Part shown: one piece after another, positions 30,141 through 30,374 of the stretch | Layout of the letters: the number at the start of each line of letters is the position of its first letter | Numbering within the stretch: position 1 is the stretch's first letter | Assembly (NCBI RefSeq): GCF_000485595.1 | Contig: NW_014577207.1 | Span: forward strand, 250,389 to 280,762 | Origin: Priapulus caudatus | Taxonomy: Eukaryota; Priapulida; Priapulimorpha; Priapulimorphida; Priapulidae | DNA length: 30,374 nt | Direction of reading: 5' to 3' | Made by a program: the position numbers and the translations under genes | The notes under the pieces: model-generated | The model's input: only the letters and a program-made list of their open reading frames with translations | Databases searched by the model: none | Told to the model about the DNA's origin: nothing

Positions 30141-30374
30141 GTAAAGTATAGTATAGCGTAGCTTAGCACAGCATAGCATAGCATTGCATAGCATAGCATA
30201 GCATAGCATAGCATAGCATAGCATAGCATATCAGTCTAGCAGAACATAGCATAGCATAGCATAGAATAGCATAGCATAGCATAGCATAGCATAGCATAGC
30301 ATAGCATAGCATAGCATAGCATAGCATAGCATAGCATAGCATAGCATAGCATAGCATAGCATAGTATAGTATAG
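30141..30374. repeat. (ATAGC)n pentanucleotide array
   Basis: About 45 GCATA units with a few variants (near 30156-30172, 30225-30245 and the last 14 bases, which drift to ATAGT). The array reaches the window edge. Confidence 0.95.

Overview
The window is nuclear DNA from an animal, most likely a marine invertebrate; I cannot fix the phylum. The evidence is split genes with GT..AG introns, a decayed BEL/Pao LTR retrotransposon, small inverted-repeat transposons, a TTAGGG telomere-like tract and a very large load of microsatellites and minisatellites. Nothing looks prokaryotic, and almost every long open frame is a by-product of simple repeats.

The one clear cellular gene lies on the minus strand and fills the right two thirds of the window. 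Three exons (29541-29764, 28749-28887, 14906-15011) encode consecutive pieces of the seven-transmembrane domain of a class C G-protein-coupled receptor of the GPR158/GPR179 (metabotropic glycine receptor) family. They have canonical splice sites and matching phases. Two further minus-strand exons (11980-12272 and 11202-11432, ending in a stop) fit as a short cytoplasmic tail, with lower certainty. The ligand-binding Cache domain and the first transmembrane helices must lie beyond 30374.

The intron between 28749 and 15011 is 13.7 kb. It holds a 5'-truncated BEL/Pao relic (about 23396-26462, same strand as the gene), a 40-bp minisatellite whose core matches the CTCF motif (22970-23265), a tRNA-like Pol III promoter pair, and several hairpins. 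It also holds about 5.6 kb of GA, GATA/GGCA and TG satellites bracketed by two inverted copies of a ~345-bp repeat (15184-15526 and 21158-21503). The short intron 28888-29540 contains a ~292-bp MITE whose edge is only 28 bp from an exon.

The left third (1-11200) is mostly unannotatable intergenic sequence. It has microsatellites (AC, CT, TCTG, TA, and 1 kb of ACAT), one possible unrecognised exon at 5274-5710 on the minus strand, and a 313-bp inverted-repeat unit with telomere-like sequence (10797-11109) just downstream of the receptor's stop codon. The window ends in an ATAGC pentanucleotide array that runs off the edge.
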